A DNA stretch of 64,000 nt. Origin: Allopusillimonas lactea. Lineage in GTDB: Bacteria; Pseudomonadota; Gammaproteobacteria; Burkholderiales; Burkholderiaceae_B. The notes below the pieces were generated by a model. The model saw only the letters and a list, made by a program, of their open reading frames with translations, had not been told where the DNA came from and made no database searches. The stretch is taken from contig NZ_JAJJOZ010000002.1 in NCBI RefSeq assembly GCF_021653995.1, positions 310,001-374,000 of the forward strand, written 5' to 3'. Positions within the stretch are counted from its first letter, which is position 1. Each line of letters opens with the position of its first letter. This document shows positions 60,561-64,000 of this stretch, piece by piece. Made by a program: the position numbers and the translations under genes.

Positions 60561-61625
60561 ATGTACTATCGCGAAAACGGCCAGTTCAAAAGCAGCTACC
60601 GCGCCGACCAGCAGATTTTCCCCATCCGTCAAGACCGCGTCTTCATGCTGGCCTTGCTGGCGGCGGCCTTTCTGCTCGTGCCGGCCCTGGCATCGGGCTA
60701 TTTTCTGCAGGCCATCCTCATCCCCTTCCTGATCCTGTCGCTCGCCGCGATCGGGCTCAACATCCTGGTGGGTTATTGCGGCCAGATTTCCATTGGTTCT
60801 GGTGCGTTCATGGCGGTGGGCGCCTATGCGGCGTGGAATTTTGGTGTACGTCTACCGGGCCTGCCGCTGGTGGCGCAGATTCTGCTCGGGGGCGTCTTTG
60901 CGACGTTGGTGGGCGTGGTGTTCGGCGTGCCCAGCCTGCGTATACGCGGGCTCTATCTGGCCGTTACGACGCTGGCGGCACAGTTCTTCATTGACTGGGC
61001 CTTCCTGCGTATACCCTTCTTCACCAACTATTCTTCCTCAGGCAACGTGTCGGTTCCGGCACTGAGCGCATTTGGCCTGCCGGTGCAGACGCCGGTGCAG
61101 CGCTATCTCTTCGTGCTGGTGTTTGTGATCGTTTTTGCGCTGCTGGCCAAGAACCTCGTGCGCGGCGCCATTGGCCGCCAATGGATGGCCATCCGCGATA
61201 TGGACGTTGCCGCCGCCGTCATCGGCATCCGGCCAGTCTATGCCAAGCTCACAGCTTTTGCGGTCAGTTCCTTCTACATAGGCGTCGCCGGCGCATTGTG
61301 GGCGTATGTCCACCTCGGTTCCTGGGAGCCGTTGGCCTTCGACCTCACCCGCTCGCTGCAGCTGCTGTTTATTGTCATTATCGGCGGGCTCGGCTCTATC
61401 GTAGGCAGCTTCTTCGGCGCGGCTTTCATGGTGCTGCTGCCGGTGTTCCTTACAAATGCGCCGCACCTGGTGGGCCTGAGCATTCCGGTTGACGTGGCCT
61501 CGCACATCGAGCACATGGTGTTCGGGGCGCTGATCGTGTTTTTCCTGATCGTCGAGCCGCATGGCCTGGCCAGGCTCTGGAGCATCGGAAAAGAAAAATT
61601 GCGCATCTGGCCGTTCCCGCACTGA
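60561..61625 (+). CDS. branched-chain-type ABC transporter permease (LivM-like)
   Basis: A 354-residue permease with an N-terminal extension before the first membrane segment. LivM landmarks: LNILVGYCGQISIGSGAFMAVGAY and the loop LRIRGLYLAVTTLAAQ, with GGLGSIVGSFFGA near the end. It pairs with the LivH-like protein to form the channel. The start ATG 60561 has a modest ribosome-binding site. Confidence 0.92.
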   Translation: MYYRENGQFKSSYRADQQIFPIRQDRVFMLALLAAAFLLVPALASGYFLQAILIPFLILSLAAIGLNILVGYCGQISIGSGAFMAVGAYAAWNFGVRLPGLPLVAQILLGGVFATLVGVVFGVPSLRIRGLYLAVTTLAAQFFIDWAFLRIPFFTNYSSSGNVSVPALSAFGLPVQTPVQRYLFVLVFVIVFALLAKNLVRGAIGRQWMAIRDMDVAAAVIGIRPVYAKLTAFAVSSFYIGVAGALWAYVHLGSWEPLAFDLTRSLQLLFIVIIGGLGSIVGSFFGAAFMVLLPVFLTNAPHLVGLSIPVDVASHIEHMVFGALIVFFLIVEPHGLARLWSIGKEKLRIWPFPH

Positions 61626-61717
61626 AGCGCGGTGCGGTGGCAACTTTCAGCATGACAACCGGCGGGCATTGTCCGCCACAACAAACGGTGCATCAGACAC
61701 CATCAGGAGGACTGGAG

Positions 61718-63061
61718 ATGAAACCACGATTTTCGTTCGCAGCGGCTGCTTCCGCACTTGCGCTGGGCGCCGCGGTGGCGGGTGCCGTGCTGCCCGCGGC
61801 CGCCTCAGCGCAAGAAACGCAGTTCATTCCCTTGCTGGCGTATCGCACGGGCTCGTTCGCACCGCTGGGCATCCCTTGGGCTGACGGCAAAATGGACTAC
61901 CTGAAGCTGGTCAATGAGCGTGACGGCGGCATCAATGGCGTGAAGATTGTGTACGAGGAATGCGAGACCGCCTACGCCACCGACAAGGGTGTTGAGTGTT
62001 ATGAACGCCTGAAGGGCGCCAACGGCGGCGCATCCAGTTTCGATACGCAGTCCACTGGCATCACCTTTGCGGTTACGGATAAGGCTTTCCAGGACCACGT
62101 CTCCGTATTGACGGTGGGCTATGGCCTGTCGCAATCGGCCGATGGCACCGTGTTCAAGTGGAATTTCCCGCTGCTGGGCACATACTGGACCGCGGCCGAC
62201 GTAATGATCCAGGACATCGCCAAAAAGCTGGGCGGCGAAGACAAGCTCAAGGGCAAGAAGATTGCACTCGTTTATCACGATTCGCCCTTCGGCAAAGAGC
62301 CTATCCCGCTGCTGGAGTCGCGTGCCAAGGCCAATGGCTATACCTTGCAGCTCTATCCAGTCACCGCACCAGGCGTGCAGCAGAAGTCGACCTGGCTGCA
62401 GATACGCAAGGAGCGTCCAGACTATGTATTGCTGTGGAGCGCGGGCATCATGACACCCACCGCCATCCGCGAAGCGCAGGCTGTCGGTTATCCGCGCGAC
62501 AAGATGTACGGCATCTGGTGGGCGGCGTCTGAGCATGATGTGCGCGACTTGGGCGACATTGCCAAGGGCTACAACGGTGTCACCATCCACAATAGCGCCA
62601 GCCATGGCCGCGTGCACGACGACGTAAAAAAATATGTGTATGAAAAGGGCCTGGGCACGGACAGCGCCAAGAGCTCCTTCGGTTCTATTGGCCATACACG
62701 CGGCATGATGATTTCCATGCTGCAGGTCGAGGCCATCCGCGCCGCACAGGAAAAGTTCGGCAAGGGTAAGCACATGACGCCGGAGCAGGTGCAGTGGGGG
62801 CTGGAGCACCTGAACCTGACAGAAGAGCGGCTCAAGGAGCTGGGTTTTGCCAACCTGATGGTGCCGGTAAAAACCAGCTGCGCGGACCACATGGGCGACG
62901 ATGCGGCGCGCGTGATTCAGTGGGACGGCAAGAAGTACAACGTGGTCTCCGACTGGTACCGCTCCGAGAAGAAATACGTGCGGCCGCTGGTGGAATCGCT
63001 GGGTGCCAAGTACGCCCAGGAGAAGAAACTGACGCAGCGTGACTGCGCCAAGGAGTCGTGA
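61718..63061 (+). CDS. periplasmic substrate-binding protein of the liv-type cluster
   Basis: A 447-residue type I periplasmic binding protein. A signal peptide (residues 1-31, ending ASAQE) precedes a long LivK/urea-binding-like domain with FIPLLAYRTGSFAPLGIPWADG (shown as YRTGSFAPLGIPWADG) and LKLVNERDGGINGVKI. It is longer than LivK, like the group found with acyl-CoA ligases. AGGAGGACTGGAG lies just before ATG 61718. It binds the solute carried by the flanking permease; identity not evident. Confidence 0.9.
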   Translation: MKPRFSFAAAASALALGAAVAGAVLPAAASAQETQFIPLLAYRTGSFAPLGIPWADGKMDYLKLVNERDGGINGVKIVYEECETAYATDKGVECYERLKGANGGASSFDTQSTGITFAVTDKAFQDHVSVLTVGYGLSQSADGTVFKWNFPLLGTYWTAADVMIQDIAKKLGGEDKLKGKKIALVYHDSPFGKEPIPLLESRAKANGYTLQLYPVTAPGVQQKSTWLQIRKERPDYVLLWSAGIMTPTAIREAQAVGYPRDKMYGIWWAASEHDVRDLGDIAKGYNGVTIHNSASHGRVHDDVKKYVYEKGLGTDSAKSSFGSIGHTRGMMISMLQVEAIRAAQEKFGKGKHMTPEQVQWGLEHLNLTEERLKELGFANLMVPVKTSCADHMGDDAARVIQWDGKKYNVVSDWYRSEKKYVRPLVESLGAKYAQEKKLTQRDCAKES

Positions 63062-63170
63062 TCGGCGCGATGTCATAGCCGGGACGCAAGCGGGTGACGC
63101 TTCAAGGGGCGCGGCGAAGGCACTTGCCGCGTCCCGCGATACGGTAAACAGGAATACAGGCAGGAAACCC

Positions 63171-64000
63171 ATGAGTGCGAACCTCAACCCTACCGATGCC
63201 CCCTCCGCCGAAGGGCGCATCCTGCTCAATGTCAACGGCATCGAGGTGATCTATAACCACGTGATCCTGGTACTCAAGGGCGTCTCGCTGTGTGTGCCCG
63301 AGGGCAGCATCGTGGCGCTTCTGGGTGCCAACGGCGCCGGAAAGACCACCACGTTGCGCGCGGTGTCCAATCTGCTGCGCGCCGAACGCGGCGATGTCAC
63401 CAAGGGCAATATTGATTATCGCGGCGAGCGCATCGACAGCCTGACGCCGGCCGACCTGGTCAAGCGCGGCGTGGTACAGGTGATGGAGGGGCGGCATTGT
63501 TTTGCGCACCTTACGATAGAGGAAAACCTGCTCACCGGCGCCTACACGCGGCGCTTGAGCCGGGGAGACCTGTCGGCCTCGCTGGACCGTGTGTATCAGT
63601 ATTTTCCGCGGCTGAAGCAGCGCCGCGCCAGCCAGGCCGGCTATACCTCGGGCGGGGAGCAGCAGATGACCGCAATCGGCCGTGCACTGATGGCCGACCC
63701 AAGCATGATTCTGTTGGATGAGCCCTCGATGGGGCTTGCGCCGCAGATTGTGGAAGAGATCTTCGAGATCGTGCGCGGCTTGAATCAACGCGAGCGCGTC
63801 AGTTTTTTGCTGGCAGAGCAGAACACCAATATCGCACTCAAGTATGCCGATTACGGCTACATCCTGGAAAACGGGCGGGTGATGATGGATGGCCAGGCGT
63901 CGGTGCTGGCCGAGAACGAAGATGTGAAGGAATTTTACCTGGGGGTATCGAGCGGAGAGCGCAAGAGCTTTCGGGATACCAAGTTCTACCGCCGCCGCAA
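63171..64000 (+). CDS. branched-chain-type ABC transporter ATP-binding protein (LivF-like), partial at right edge
   Basis: The frame is open from ATG 63171 to the end of the window (276 complete codons, no stop reached). Walker A is GANGAGKTTTLR, the signature TSGGEQQMTAIGRAL, Walker B MILLDEPSMGLAP and the H-loop-like AEQNTN. The segment EGRHCFAHLTIEENL is typical of LivF. It already exceeds usual LivF length; the tail (GVSSGERKSFRDTKFYRRRK) is a basic extension. Preceded by AGGAAACCC. It completes the five-gene transporter set. Confidence 0.92.
   Translation, partial: MSANLNPTDAPSAEGRILLNVNGIEVIYNHVILVLKGVSLCVPEGSIVALLGANGAGKTTTLRAVSNLLRAERGDVTKGNIDYRGERIDSLTPADLVKRGVVQVMEGRHCFAHLTIEENLLTGAYTRRLSRGDLSASLDRVYQYFPRLKQRRASQAGYTSGGEQQMTAIGRALMADPSMILLDEPSMGLAPQIVEEIFEIVRGLNQRERVSFLLAEQNTNIALKYADYGYILENGRVMMDGQASVLAENEDVKEFYLGVSSGERKSFRDTKFYRRR

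Noticed and set aside
61805..63241. 478-codon minus-strand frame
   Set aside because: Antisense to the ABC binding protein, which has a clear signal peptide and family motifs; no family features in the antisense product.

Overview
This is a GC-rich window with dense, short-intergenic gene organisation. I can support about 52 protein-coding genes and one tRNA; there is no rRNA, insertion sequence, prophage or CRISPR array. Several features point to the Burkholderiales, most likely the Alcaligenaceae (Bordetella/Achromobacter/Pusillimonas side): two Bug/TctC-type solute-binding proteins, a DUF4148 protein, an aconitase A with a beta-proteobacterial style insertion, a liv-type ABC cluster headed by an acyl-CoA ligase, and several LysR and GntR regulators beside catabolic genes. 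Genus-level identity is inference.

Layout. 1-2.7 kb: omega-aminotransferase operon (M29/NicX-like gene partial at the left edge) with a divergent GntR/FCD regulator and a palindromic operator. 2.8-8.1 kb: FMN reductase, then a Bug protein / formylglutamate-amidohydrolase-like / carbamoylase-like operon controlled by a divergent LysR. 8.3-15.3 kb: TonB siderophore receptor with a Fur-like site, secreted metallo-beta-lactamase-fold protein, a radical SAM gene behind a well-matched LexA box, DUF2061 and YkgJ proteins, pirin, and beta-carbonic anhydrase.

15.3-24.6 kb is a complete selenium/formate module on the minus strand: fdhA (in-frame UGA read as selenocysteine, with a bacterial SECIS hairpin), fdhB, fdhI, fdhE, selA, selB, selC. 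It supplies a respiratory formate dehydrogenase together with most of the machinery for its selenocysteine; selD is not here. 24.7-38 kb: kdsA, LysR, DUF4148, a ChaN-like lipoprotein, an unrecognised protein built of about 32 uninterrupted hexapeptide repeats (beta-solenoid), acnA, panB, a second Bug protein and rmuC. 37-42 kb: a TAXI-type TRAP transporter and an RluA-family pseudouridine synthase.

42-47.8 kb: L-asparaginase, then a sigma-54 locus: an rpoN gene (possibly a second paralogue) preceded by its own -24/-12 promoter, a receiver-less sigma-54 activator, and a divergent response-regulator-type activator without a partner kinase. 48-54 kb: glgA-treZ-treY, linking alpha-glucan synthesis to trehalose formation. 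54-64 kb: glutamate dehydrogenase, a Crp/Fnr-type regulator, and an acyl-CoA ligase translationally coupled to a liv-type ABC importer that runs off the right edge.

The most unusual items are the hexad solenoid protein and the self-contained sigma-54 locus. The best regulatory findings are the LexA box at the radical SAM gene, the sigma-54 promoter at rpoN and the SECIS element in fdhA.
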